Part shown: one piece after another, positions 1 to 5,758 of the stretch | How positions within the stretch are numbered: the stretch's first letter is position 1 | How the letters are laid out: each line of letters opens with the position of its first letter | Assembly: GCA_021823555.1 (NCBI GenBank) | Contig: JAKANW010000155.1 | Coordinates: 1 to 6,877 of the forward strand | Reading direction: 5' to 3' | Source of the DNA: Chloroflexota bacterium | GTDB lineage: Bacteria > Chloroflexota > Anaerolineae > Anaerolineales > Villigracilaceae | Length of the DNA stretch: 6,877 bases | The notes under the pieces: model-generated | Told to the model about the DNA's origin: nothing | What the model saw: only the letters and a program-made list of their open reading frames with translations | Database searches by the model: none | Translations under genes and position numbers: made by a program

Positions 1-729
1 AATGTTCTCTGCGGGAACGCGGCGGGCCAACCCCTCGTAAACAACAAAGCGGATCATGACTTCCGGGCCGCAAGCCAGCACCACGCTGTTGGGCGCATCC
101 ATGCGAAAGCGGTAGAACAGCATCGGCACCACGCCGACCTGTCCCTGCCATTCTTCATCGGCGCGGTCCACAGTGATGCGCACCTCGATGCCAGCCTGTT
201 CCCATTGTTTGTATTCTGTTGAATAAAGCAGGTCGCGCGGCGTGCGCGCCCCGTAGAGCAGGTACACTTTGCCGAACTCCTCACGATGATTCATGATGTA
301 GTAGAGGGGCGGGCGCAGGGGGGCAAGGCCAATACCGCCGGCGGCGATGATGATGTCGCGGCCCGCGATTTCCTGCATCGGCCACGCTGTACCAAAGGGA
401 CCGCGGATTCCGATTACATCGCCAACCTTGAGGCGGCTGACGGCGCGCGTCACATTGCCGACGAAGCGGATCGTGTGGCCCGCCGTTGAGCGGTCTTCGG
501 AATCTGAGCTAATGGAAATGGCAGCCTCTCCAAAGCCGGGCAGGTAGATCATGTTGAACTGTCCGGGTTTGAAGGAGTAAGCTACCTGCACGGCAGGATC
601 GGTGAATTTCAACCAATAAGTGGAGACGCCTTCCGTTTCGGGTGTGATGGCAGTAATCTCTGCCCATACTGGTTCCAGTAACCGGTCGGTGTGCGAAGCG
701 GTGGTGTAGGTTGTGGTGAGGGCGTTCAT
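1..729 (-). CDS. hydG: Sulfhydrogenase/hydrogenase gamma subunit, FAD/NAD(P)-binding (HydG-like), 3' end outside window
   Basis: The first 243 residues are in the window; the reading frame is open to the left edge. The fold is ferredoxin-NADP reductase/DHODB-like. The flavin part includes FKPGQFNM (53-60), AISISS (70-75) and the RGPFG turn (109-113). The pyridine-nucleotide part has [12 protein letters not shown] (129-140) and ACGPEVM (219-225). A C-terminal [2Fe-2S] cysteine cluster usual in this family would lie beyond the edge. In group 3b NiFe hydrogenases this subunit passes electrons between NAD(P)H and the iron-sulfur subunit in the cytoplasm. The start ATG overlaps the stop of the preceding gene (TAATG) and has GGAG 8 bases upstream, so translation is probably coupled. 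The same module occurs as AsrB of anaerobic sulfite reductase, which cannot be excluded because the catalytic subunits are off-window. Confidence 0.88.
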   Translation of the reverse strand, partial: MNALTTTYTTASHTDRLLEPVWAEITAITPETEGVSTYWLKFTDPAVQVAYSFKPGQFNMIYLPGFGEAAISISSDSEDRSTAGHTIRFVGNVTRAVSRLKVGDVIGIRGPFGTAWPMQEIAGRDIIIAAGGIGLAPLRPPLYYIMNHREEFGKVYLLYGARTPRDLLYSTEYKQWEQAGIEVRITVDRADEEWQGQVGVVPMLFYRFRMDAPNSVVLACGPEVMIRFVVYEGLARRVPAENI

Positions 730-1853
730 TATTTTCTCTCCTCGCGCAGCGCGGCGACTTCAACGATAAGGTCAATGCGAGCCGGGCACCAGGTGATACA
801 GCGTCCGCAGCCTACGCAGCCCAGTACGCCAAACTGTTTCTTCCAGCTTCCCAGTTTGTGCGTGAGCCATTGACGGTAACGGGAATGGATCGTGTTGCGG
901 GTATTGCCGCCTGCCTGGTAGGAGTGGCCCGGATTGAAACACGAATCCCAGACGCGCTCGCGCTGGGTCTCGTTTCCATCCAGGCTCAGGCTGTCGAGAG
1001 CGTCCCAACAGAAGCAGGTTGGGCATACCTGGGTGCAGTTGGCGCACGAGAGGCAACGCTCGCCGATCTCGCGCCAGTGTTTGTGATCGAGATTGTTCAG
1101 CATGAGTTCGGGCAGGTCGCTGGTGTCGAGTTTGCGTCCCATTTGTTGGGAAGCGCGTTCCAGTCCGCGCTGGGCCGTATTTTGCAGGAAAGCGCTGGCA
1201 GCCTCGAACGGCAAGCCTCCCATCAAGCTCCGCCCCAACTCAGAACCGATCTCCAGCAGGAAGACATCATCTAATTCAGTCAGATTCAAGTCGAAGCCAG
1301 CATTGACGCGCGGCCCCGTTCCCATGGAGGCGCAGAAACAGGTCCCGGCCGGGTGCAGGCAATTGGCGGTCAGGATGAACGCTCGTTCCCGCCGGGCGCG
1401 ATAGTTCGGGTCGCTGAAGTCGGGACGGATGAAGATGTTATCCTGGATTTGGATGGCGGCCAATTCACAGCCGCGCACACCGATGAAGGCATACGTGGGA
1501 GTCTTGGTTGGTTGGGAATTGTCCTGCCAGCCTGTGTCGGTCTTGTGCAGGGTGAACAACTCGCTGCGTGAAGGGAACAGGAATTGCTTCCACGAGTGCG
1601 CGCCGGGGATAATGTCAAAGTAGCGCGGGTGGCCGGTATGAGTCAGGCGAAAATGTCCCGCTTCCTGTTCGGTGATGTAGCCGCGCGGCAGGTCGTCCAG
1701 CGTACTGATCAGTGCATAGACCAGGGTTTCGTTCTCTACGCGCGGGCCAACGGTTTCATACCCTTGCGCCTTGAGTTCTTTCAACAGCAAATCGAAGGTT
1801 GATTTTTGAATAGCGATCGTGCTTCCAATTTCGGGGCGATGTTCATTTATCAT
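729..1853 (-). CDS. hydB: Sulfhydrogenase/hydrogenase beta subunit, 4Fe-4S dicluster protein (HydB-like)
   Basis: This 374-residue protein is a full-length member of the HydB/AsrA family of electron-transfer subunits. Two ferredoxin-type cluster motifs are visible: [12 protein letters not shown] (Cys 267, 270, 273, 277, with extra Cys 280 and 282) and [12 protein letters not shown] (Cys 346, 349, 352, 356). Further cysteines at 129 (RGCELAA), 165, 172 and 174 also look like family features. It is expected to form a cytoplasmic complex with the flavin subunit encoded immediately downstream and to relay electrons to a NiFe HydDA pair. The start at 1853 has GGAG 7 bases upstream and overlaps the preceding gene by 11 bases. 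A partner in sulfite reduction (AsrA) is the main alternative. Confidence 0.88.
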   Translation of the reverse strand: MINEHRPEIGSTIAIQKSTFDLLLKELKAQGYETVGPRVENETLVYALISTLDDLPRGYITEQEAGHFRLTHTGHPRYFDIIPGAHSWKQFLFPSRSELFTLHKTDTGWQDNSQPTKTPTYAFIGVRGCELAAIQIQDNIFIRPDFSDPNYRARRERAFILTANCLHPAGTCFCASMGTGPRVNAGFDLNLTELDDVFLLEIGSELGRSLMGGLPFEAASAFLQNTAQRGLERASQQMGRKLDTSDLPELMLNNLDHKHWREIGERCLSCANCTQVCPTCFCWDALDSLSLDGNETQRERVWDSCFNPGHSYQAGGNTRNTIHSRYRQWLTHKLGSWKKQFGVLGCVGCGRCITWCPARIDLIVEVAALREERK

Positions 1854-2331
1854 GGGTCGACTCCGGTTCGCCGAACATGTCCAGTAATTGCAGGCGGGTG
1901 ACCATCAGCCGGCTGGCAACGATGTTAGCCAGTCTGCGCATCACAACGTATCCCAGGTCGTGATCCTGTTCGCAGGCTTCCCGTAGTTTTGCCGCGTCCA
2001 CCGCCGCGACCATTCCATCGGTCACGGCACTGGCTCCGGCAGTGCGCTGGTGTACGTTGGGTGTGACGCTGGACCACCCGAAGACCTCCCATTTTTCTGC
2101 GGTGTATAAGCGTACTTTTCCGCGCGGCGGCACAGAAATATCCAGAGCAATGCGCCCTTCCAGGACAACGTAAACGTAATCCTCTTTGTCGCCTTCATGG
2201 AAGAGAATCTCGCCTGCCTTTACGCGCCGCAGGTGTGTGATTTGGGCGATGGTCTTTGTGTGCCGCTCATCCAGGCCGCGAAACCAGGGCACTTTCTGTA
2301 ACTCGGTGATCAGTTCATCTGGCAAGACCAT
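1843..2331 (-). CDS. Stand-alone cyclic-nucleotide-binding-fold (CRP-like) protein leading the hydrogenase operon
   Basis: The 162 residues form one cNMP-binding-type beta barrel (GEILFHEGDKEDYVYVVLEG at 40-59) followed by a helix at about 115-153. There is no room for a C-terminal helix-turn-helix, so it is not a complete CRP/FNR regulator. The phosphate-binding cassette region reads FGWSSVTPNVHQRTAGASA (84-102). The arginine (R96) is present, but the glutamate that normally contacts the ribose (FGE) is Trp86, so ordinary cAMP binding is doubtful. It is the first gene of the operon (AAGGAG 8 bases before the ATG) and overlaps hydB by 11 bases. That suggests a structural or sensory role tied to the hydrogenase; this role is inferred. 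Confidence 0.82.
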   Translation of the reverse strand: MVLPDELITELQKVPWFRGLDERHTKTIAQITHLRRVKAGEILFHEGDKEDYVYVVLEGRIALDISVPPRGKVRLYTAEKWEVFGWSSVTPNVHQRTAGASAVTDGMVAAVDAAKLREACEQDHDLGYVVMRRLANIVASRLMVTRLQLLDMFGEPESTHDK

Positions 2332-2339
2332 TTAATTTT

Positions 2340-2345
2340 CTCCTT
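2340..2345 (-). promoter_or_regulatory. Shine-Dalgarno of the cNMP-domain gene
   Basis: AAGGAG on the minus strand, 8 bases before the ATG at 2331. It fixes the first start of the hydrogenase operon. Confidence 0.75.
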
Positions 2346-2363
2346 GTGGTGTTTCTATTTAGT

Positions 2364-2381
2364 TTGTACTATTTTTCACAA
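2364..2381 (-). promoter_or_regulatory. Possible Rex- or CRP-like operator upstream of the hydrogenase operon
   Basis: On the minus strand an 18-base dyad reads TTGTGAA-AAAT-AGTACAA. The left half matches the Rex half-site TTGTGAA at 7 of 7 positions and the right half matches TTCACAA at 4 of 7. It also contains a CRP-like TGTGA half-site. It lies 33 bases upstream of the first ATG, where a repressor or activator could act. No convincing -35/-10 pair for this operon could be fixed (TAAATA at 2361-2356 is a weak -10 candidate). Function is inferred from the position and the redox role of the operon. Confidence 0.35.
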
Positions 2382-2448
2382 ATAAAGGCTAGTGCGTTCT
2401 GTCCTAATTGTTTTAGCAGTTTGTCATACAATCGGCTTCTGCGAAATA

Positions 2449-2457
2449 TGCTACAAT
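2449..2457 (+). promoter_or_regulatory. Extended -10 promoter of hisS
   Basis: TGC-TACAAT is an extended -10 element (TGn followed by a hexamer with 5 of 6 matches to TATAAT). No good -35 lies 17 bases upstream, as often with extended -10 promoters. Predicted transcription start is about 2463-2465, giving a short leader of about 20 bases with GGAG at 2477-2480. The ATG at 2456 lies inside this hexamer and so cannot be the translation start if this promoter is used. Confidence 0.55.
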
Positions 2458-2485
2458 GCGGGTCAGTTTTCTGCACGGAGTACCC

Positions 2486-3769
2486 ATGAAACCCACCATC
2501 CAAACCGTTAAAGGCGCGCGCGAATTCTACCCGGAAAACATGGCGCTGCGCAACTATATTTATGAAAAAGCCGGTGCGGCTGCGCGTGCCTTTGGTTATC
2601 AGGAATATGATGGTCCCTTCCTTGAAACCCTTGAACTGTACGCCGCCAAATCGGGCGAAGAATTGGTCAAGAAGCAGTCCTTCGTTTTCACCGACCGCGG
2701 TGGGGCGCAGGTTGCCCTTCGTCCCGAGCTGACTCCTTCGCTGGCGCGTATGGTCGCGGCCAAACAGGGAGAGTTGACTTTCCCTTTGCGTTGGTGGTCC
2801 TTTGGCCCATTCTGGCGTTACGAGCAGCCGCAGAAGGGACGCAGCCGCGAGTTCTTTCAGTGGAATATTGACATGTTGGGCGTCGACTCGCCGGAGGCGG
2901 ATGCCGAACTGATCGCGGTCGCGGCCACCTTTTTGCGCTCGGTCGGACTCAGCCCCGAGCAGGCTACCATTTATGTGAATAATCGCCGCCTGATGGATGA
3001 ACGCTTCGATGCACTTGGTATCGAACCCGGCAAACGCCTGGATGTCTCCGGGCTGGTGGATCGCCGCTCGAAGATGAACGCCGCTCAATGGGATGCGAAT
3101 GCCCTGGACCTGGGACTCTCGCAGGCGCAGTTGGATGGCTTGAAATCCCTGCTTGGTGATTTCGGGTTGTGGAAGCAAAGCGAAGAGCTTGTGCGCGTGT
3201 TCGCCGCGCTGGAAGCCCTGGGTGTGAACGAGTATGTCAAGTTTGACCCGAACATCATGCGCGGGCTGCTCTACTATACCAGCACCGTCTTTGAAGCATT
3301 CGACCAGAGCGGCTCGCTGCGGCGCGCCATCCTGGGCGGTGGCCGCTACGATAACCTGCTGGCTGACGTGGGTGGCAATCCCTTGCCGGCTACCGGCTTC
3401 GCCATGGGTGACATGGTGATTGGCATTATCCTGCAGGAGAACGATCTTATCCCCCAGTTTGCGCCCAGCCCGGCCCAGGTGATGGTGACTATTTTTGATC
3501 AAAGCCTGTGGCTCCAGTCCTACTCCCTGGCCGCGGAGTTACGCAAAGCCGGGCTGAACACAATGGTCTATCCTGAACCGGCCAAATTGCAGAAGCAATT
3601 TAAATATGCCGACAAGATGGGTATCCGCGTGGCTGTCACTGTGGGACCGGATGAAGCGGAGAAAGGCCAGGCTGCCGTGAAAGACCTGTTAAGCGGCGAC
3701 CAGCAAACGGTTCAGAAAGAAGCGCTGGCGCAGGTCATCCAAAAAATCCTTGCGAGCGCTTCCTCCTGA
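2486..3769 (+). CDS. hisS: Histidyl-tRNA synthetase
   Basis: A class II synthetase of 427 residues, the usual length for bacterial HisRS; it charges tRNA-His with histidine in the cytoplasm. Seen in order: the N-terminal QTVKGAREFYPE, RPELTPSLAR (79-88), motif 2 FWRYEQPQKGRSREFFQ (109-125), the histidine-binding MRGLLYYTSTVFE (258-270; usual form RGLDYY) and AILGGGRYDNLL (281-292). A C-terminal anticodon-binding domain runs from about 330 to 424. Motif 3 reads GFAMGDMV (304-311) where GxxxGxER is usual, so the ATP-contacting Arg is not in its expected place; I believe this variant occurs in a distinct bacterial HisRS lineage. The start at 2486 is chosen over the in-frame ATG at 2456 because GGAG lies 5 bases before it, the protein begins as HisRS proteins do, and the -10 element covers 2456. 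The cognate tRNA gene follows. Confidence 0.95.
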   Translation: MKPTIQTVKGAREFYPENMALRNYIYEKAGAAARAFGYQEYDGPFLETLELYAAKSGEELVKKQSFVFTDRGGAQVALRPELTPSLARMVAAKQGELTFPLRWWSFGPFWRYEQPQKGRSREFFQWNIDMLGVDSPEADAELIAVAATFLRSVGLSPEQATIYVNNRRLMDERFDALGIEPGKRLDVSGLVDRRSKMNAAQWDANALDLGLSQAQLDGLKSLLGDFGLWKQSEELVRVFAALEALGVNEYVKFDPNIMRGLLYYTSTVFEAFDQSGSLRRAILGGGRYDNLLADVGGNPLPATGFAMGDMVIGIILQENDLIPQFAPSPAQVMVTIFDQSLWLQSYSLAAELRKAGLNTMVYPEPAKLQKQFKYADKMGIRVAVTVGPDEAEKGQAAVKDLLSGDQQTVQKEALAQVIQKILASASS

Positions 3770-3778
3770 TGTTATAAT
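3750..3778 (+). promoter_or_regulatory. Promoter of the tRNA-His gene
   Basis: TTGCGA (3750-3755), a 17-base spacer and a perfect TATAAT (3773-3778). The -35 lies within the last codons of hisS and the -10 starts 4 bases after its stop. The predicted start near 3785 leaves about 12 bases of 5' leader before the tRNA. The tRNA can therefore be made independently of hisS, though read-through from hisS is also possible. Confidence 0.7.
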
Positions 3779-3796
3779 CTCGCCCGCTCGAATTAT

Positions 3797-3869
3797 GGAG
3801 CCTGTAGCTCAACGGCAGAGCGCCACACTGTGGATGTGGATGTTGTGGGTTCGAAACCCATCAGGCTCC
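3797..3869 (+). tRNA. tRNA-His, anticodon GTG
   Basis: A complete cloverleaf can be folded by eye. The acceptor stem GAGCCTG/CAGGCTC is perfect over 7 pairs, the D stem is GCTC/GAGC, the anticodon stem is CCACA/TGTGG with loop CTGTGGA (anticodon at 3830-3832), the variable loop is ATGTT, and the T stem is GTGGG/CCCAT with loop TTCGAAA. The extra 5' G at 3797 (G-1) opposite discriminator C73 at 3869 is the identity element specific to tRNA-His. The bases after C73 are CAA, so the CCA tail is not encoded and must be added by a nucleotidyltransferase. Confidence 0.97.
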
Positions 3870-3873
3870 CAAA

Positions 3874-3903
3874 AAGACCCTAAGGTTTTGTCCTTAGGGT
3901 CTT
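3874..3903 (+). terminator. Strong hairpin after tRNA-His, probable terminator
   Basis: A perfect 12-base-pair stem, AAGACCCTAAGG with CCTTAGGGTCTT, and a 6-base loop TTTTGT, five bases after the tRNA. On the plus strand the following tract is only TCTTATAG, a poor U-run. On the minus strand the stem is followed by TCTTTTT, so it would terminate better in that direction, or act on both strands. It closes the hisS-tRNA unit. Confidence 0.6.
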
Positions 3904-4052
3904 ATAGTAACCGCGCCATACAAAGTGCCCCGACAGTTGAGGGTCCTCTTTTGTATCAGACTACGCCGCCTCTGCATGATCTTCAGGACGGACGCATTCT
4001 TGCATCCCAATAAATCGCACACGAGGCATGTGACACGCAAACAAACACCAAT

Positions 4053-4058
4053 AAGGAG
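4053..4058 (+). promoter_or_regulatory. Shine-Dalgarno for the upstream start of small gene A
   Basis: AAGGAG, 5 bases before the ATG at 4064. A second AGGAG (4129-4133), also 5 bases before an in-frame ATG, serves the alternative start at 4139. The 160 bases between the tRNA hairpin and this site hold no gene that I can support. The only promoter-like pair there is weak (TTGTAT at 3951-3956, 18 bases, CATGAT at 3975-3980). Confidence 0.6.
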
Positions 4059-4063
4059 TAGAA

Positions 4064-4366
4064 ATGGTTACGATCGCGGGAATACCGCTTGACGAGGAGC
4101 GTCCTGACAGGTATGCTTGCATCGAAACAGGAGACGCAATGATACCTGGACAGGAACAACTGGTCAAAGACTGGCTTTTCCAAATTGTGGAGATGAACAT
4201 CAAACCAGAAACCCGGGCTGCCATCGAAGCCATCGCAGAACAACTTTCCTCGCCGTATAGTCACATGGCAAAATATATGCGCGGGTTGCGCCCGGAAGAC
4301 TTTCATCGCGAAATGCTGGATGAACTCCGCATTGTCTGCAAGGAAAACATGGAGGAGCAGTCATGA
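4064..4366 (+). CDS. Small hypothetical protein A, paralogue of the next gene
   Basis: 100 residues, family not recognised. No signal peptide or membrane segment is visible; it is acidic and largely helical in character (WLFQIVEMN, TRAAIEAIAEQL, REMLDELRIVCKENMEE). Aligned from GQEQLVKDWLFQIV (residues 28 on) to its end, it parallels protein B with a two-residue gap: QEQ near the start, a GL followed by a D shortly before the C-terminus, and a shared tail of the form (M/L)LDE(L/M)RI. Two in-frame starts each have a good Shine-Dalgarno: 4064 (AAGGAG) and 4139 (AGGAG). The 4139 start would give 75 residues and matches B's N-terminus better. The stop overlaps B's start as ATGA, implying coupled translation. 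Probably the first gene of a three-gene operon of unknown function. Confidence 0.7.
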   Translation: MVTIAGIPLDEERPDRYACIETGDAMIPGQEQLVKDWLFQIVEMNIKPETRAAIEAIAEQLSSPYSHMAKYMRGLRPEDFHREMLDELRIVCKENMEEQS

Positions 4367-4629
4367 GCCTATCGGCCCAGCAGGAACAGGTCCTTGGTCA
4401 CTTCCTCATCGCTATTTTTCAGAACGAGGTAACAAAGGACACCATCAATCTCGTCAAACTCACCCTCAATCCCGAAGAAGTCCCCATGCCCTTGAAACAT
4501 ATCGTCGGTTGGACATGTGGTCTGACACTCGATGATATGCCGTACATTCAGCATGAACTACTGGATGAAATGCGCATCATCGCCGAAGAACAACTTAAAG
4601 AAATGGGAGAGCTGACATGGCCAAGGTAG
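4363..4629 (+). CDS. Small hypothetical protein B, paralogue of protein A
   Basis: 88 residues, family not recognised. It is a soluble, helical-looking protein with an acidic C-terminal half. Its tail ELLDEMRIIAEEQLKE parallels EMLDELRIVCKENMEE of protein A, and QQEQVLGHFLIAIF parallels GQEQLVKDWLFQIV, so the two are likely tandem duplicates that have diverged. GGAGGAG lies 5 bases before the ATG, the strongest Shine-Dalgarno in the window, placed inside gene A. The start overlaps A's stop by 4 bases and the end overlaps gene C by 13 bases. The arrangement suggests that A and B are made together and may pair with each other; this is inference. Confidence 0.75.
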   Translation: MSLSAQQEQVLGHFLIAIFQNEVTKDTINLVKLTLNPEEVPMPLKHIVGWTCGLTLDDMPYIQHELLDEMRIIAEEQLKEMGELTWPR

Positions 4630-4901
4630 CCATACCCGCCATAGTGCTCGCATTAATAGCCGCCATCGCACTGGCGGTTTATTATTCCATTTTGCCGATG
4701 CTTCAATCCGGCGACAGATTTTTCAACAGGCGCGGCGCCACAAGCATCGCGCCGTCAGTAGCGAATTTACAGAGTGAGGGCAAACTACCCTCACTCTCTT
4801 ATTTGATCCAGGCTATCTTCACTTCATCCTTCAGGGCTTCAAATTCCCTGTTCCCCGTCACCACCTCCCCTTTTCGGAGTTTCGCCAACGCCGCCGCGTA
4901 G
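4617..4901 (+). CDS. Small single-pass membrane protein C, 3' end doubtful
   Basis: The frame encodes 94 residues beginning with a clear hydrophobic segment (about residues 5-27, AIPAIVLALIAAIALAVYYS) and then a polar, positively charged stretch (SGDRFFNRRG). GGAG lies 7 bases before the ATG within gene B, so expression of the N-terminal part is believable. The last 34 codons are doubtful: the frame runs without a stop through the hairpin at 4771-4797 and 103 bases into the convergent vapC gene, where its codons are the antisense of VapC. Either the original 3' end was lost or the protein really ends in read-through sequence. The likely job is to anchor A and B to the membrane, but nothing in the sequence proves this. 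Confidence 0.5.
   Translation: MAKVAIPAIVLALIAAIALAVYYSILPMLQSGDRFFNRRGATSIAPSVANLQSEGKLPSLSYLIQAIFTSSFRASNSLFPVTTSPFRSFANAAA
4771..4797. terminator. Convergent hairpin terminator between the small-gene operon and vapC
   Basis: A perfect 10-base-pair stem, AGAGTGAGGG with CCCTCACTCT, and a 7-base loop CAAACTA. On the plus strand it is followed by the T-rich CTTATTT. On the minus strand it begins two bases after the vapC stop codon. It can serve both converging units, although neither side has a long U-run. Confidence 0.6.
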
Positions 4902-5200
4902 CAGTCTGCGTAGGAAATATTACCTCTTGCTTTATACACTGCGGCTTGCCGTGCCAGCATCCAGTCTGCATCCACGACATCAATCGGCAGGCCTTGAATT
5001 TGCTGGACGAAACGTTCTGCAATCTCTGCCGATTTTGCGCGGGCGATGGAATACCACACCTCCCCCAGATTCACGACACAAATCGCCAAATCCGTCTCAC
5101 CGTTCTGGGCTTGCATGATGAGGTCTTCGATCATGCGCGCACCCGGCTCATCTTTCAGAAAGGCGATAAGAGCGAAGGAATCCAGGATATTTAGAGCCAT
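4799..5200 (-). CDS. vapC: VapC-type PIN-domain toxin (ribonuclease)
   Basis: 133 residues, a normal length for a VapC toxin. PIN-domain hallmarks are in order: ILDSFALIAFL with Asp7, NLGEVWYS with Glu47, SYADCYAAALA with Asp99 and VTGNREFE with Asn117. The first three are the conserved metal-binding acids; the fourth position is Asp or Asn across the family, so Asn here does not argue against activity. VapC proteins cleave RNA, often tRNA or rRNA, and are held inactive by a co-transcribed antitoxin. GGGG lies 9 bases before the ATG, and the ATG follows the antitoxin stop by only 3 bases (TAA-gca-ATG), so the two form one unit. The antitoxin appears broken, which makes the state of this toxin uncertain. 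Confidence 0.9.
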   Translation of the reverse strand: MALNILDSFALIAFLKDEPGARMIEDLIMQAQNGETDLAICVVNLGEVWYSIARAKSAEIAERFVQQIQGLPIDVVDADWMLARQAAVYKARGNISYADCYAAALAKLRKGEVVTGNREFEALKDEVKIAWIK

Positions 5201-5203
5201 TGC

Positions 5204-5392
5204 TTATTTCCCCTTTGCCTTGTCTTTTTGTCTCTCTTCCATCAACACCTTGAGCGCGCCTGAACCTTTCAGCGAACCTTGCAGGTTCTCTAGGTATTGT
5301 CTGGTGAGTGGTTTCAGAACAATTTCGTCGCCGGTGATCCCATATTTCCTTCTTAACACAGCCGATGACCAACAAAAAGTTGAGAATGCGCT
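5204..5392 (-). pseudogene. vapB: Remnant of an AbrB-type antitoxin (VapB) lacking an in-frame N-terminus
   Basis: The minus-strand frame ending at the TAA (5206-5204) gives AVLRRKYGITGDEIVLKP, then LENLQGSLKGSGALKVLMEERQ and a Lys-rich end. This is the hinge and C-terminal half of AbrB/MazE-fold antitoxins paired with PIN toxins. The frame meets a TGA at 5395-5393, and no ATG lies between it and the conserved part; only a GTG at 5359 without a Shine-Dalgarno is available. The usual VIPAxxRRKYG appears split: LVI is read in another frame just upstream (about 5375-5368) and AVLRRKYG in this one. A 2-base loss in an original ATCCCGGCT-like stretch, or an equivalent slip, would explain it. A sequencing or assembly error would look the same. 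Confidence 0.68.
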
Positions 5393-5395
5393 TCA

Positions 5396-5730
5396 ATATC
5401 TTTCTTTGCATATCTTCGTTTGTTTGAATCGAGGGGAGATAACGGGCCGGTGATTCTTTCGCTTGATGATATTGCTCCGAGCGATAAAACGACAGCGCCA
5501 TTTTGCTGATCGGACGAATAAGCAAAATGGCGCATGGGATTGTACTGATGTCCAGCGCGAGACGGGCAACGCAGCGTTTTGGCAAAGTCGGCCCAGCGAT
5601 CATGCCGGGCTTGAGCGCTAAATTTGACATCACATCAACAATAGCGCCAAAGCCATCTTTACGCAAAGGTACCGAGCGTCATTTCGCCCGCCCCCCCAGT
5701 AAGCATATTTGAGTACCGCCAACGCGAGGC
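5396..5730. other. Stretch without a supported gene, between the antitoxin remnant and the metal operon
   Basis: Several frames are open on both strands (longest on the minus strand, 5666 to 5148), but none shows a recognisable motif or a good ribosome-binding site, and the longest runs antisense or out of frame through the antitoxin. It contains the 13-base inverted repeat listed separately and a run of seven C at 5691-5697. It may be decayed gene or mobile-element sequence, including what remains of the antitoxin N-terminus near 5396-5420, but I cannot identify it. Confidence 0.4.
5495..5533. repeat. Perfect 13-base inverted repeat with 13-base loop
   Basis: GCGCCATTTTGCT (5495-5507) and AGCAAAATGGCGC (5521-5533) are exact reverse complements separated by 13 bases. 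The next outward pair (A and A) does not match, so the arms end sharply. No T-run follows on either strand, so it is not a typical intrinsic terminator. It could be a regulatory dyad, a small mobile-element structure or a transcript hairpin. Confidence 0.6.
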
Positions 5731-5758
5731 TTGACAGTTTTCATTTTCCGAATAAAAT
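5731..5758 (+). promoter_or_regulatory. Promoter of the ArsR-family regulator operon
   Basis: A consensus TTGACA (5731-5736), a 16-base spacer and TAAAAT (5753-5758, 5 of 6 to TATAAT). The predicted start is near 5765, inside the adjoining palindrome. This is the best sigma-70-type promoter in the window apart from that of the tRNA. Confidence 0.7.

Noticed and set aside
858..1274. 138-codon plus-strand frame
   Set aside because: It is antisense to the cysteine-rich part of hydB and shows no motif of its own.
2456..2485. Earlier in-frame ATG for hisS
   Set aside because: It lies inside the predicted -10 hexamer, has no Shine-Dalgarno, and adds ten residues not expected in HisRS.
2369..3502. 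Long open frame of 377 codons on the minus strand opposite hisS
   Set aside because: It is antisense to a clear synthetase gene, shows no protein motif, and its start region has no ribosome-binding site. It is a shadow of hisS codon bias.
3750..4013. 87-codon plus-strand frame spanning the end of hisS, the tRNA and the hairpin
   Set aside because: It would translate a tRNA and a terminator and has no ribosome-binding site.
4799..5200. Asn117 in VapC read as a dead active site
   Set aside because: Asn is common at this fourth position in PIN toxins, and the three main acids are present.
5148..5666. 172-codon minus-strand frame across the antitoxin region
   Set aside because: It covers the antitoxin and the start of vapC in the wrong frame and has no recognisable domain. 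Only its LVI segment near 5370 may be part of the old antitoxin.
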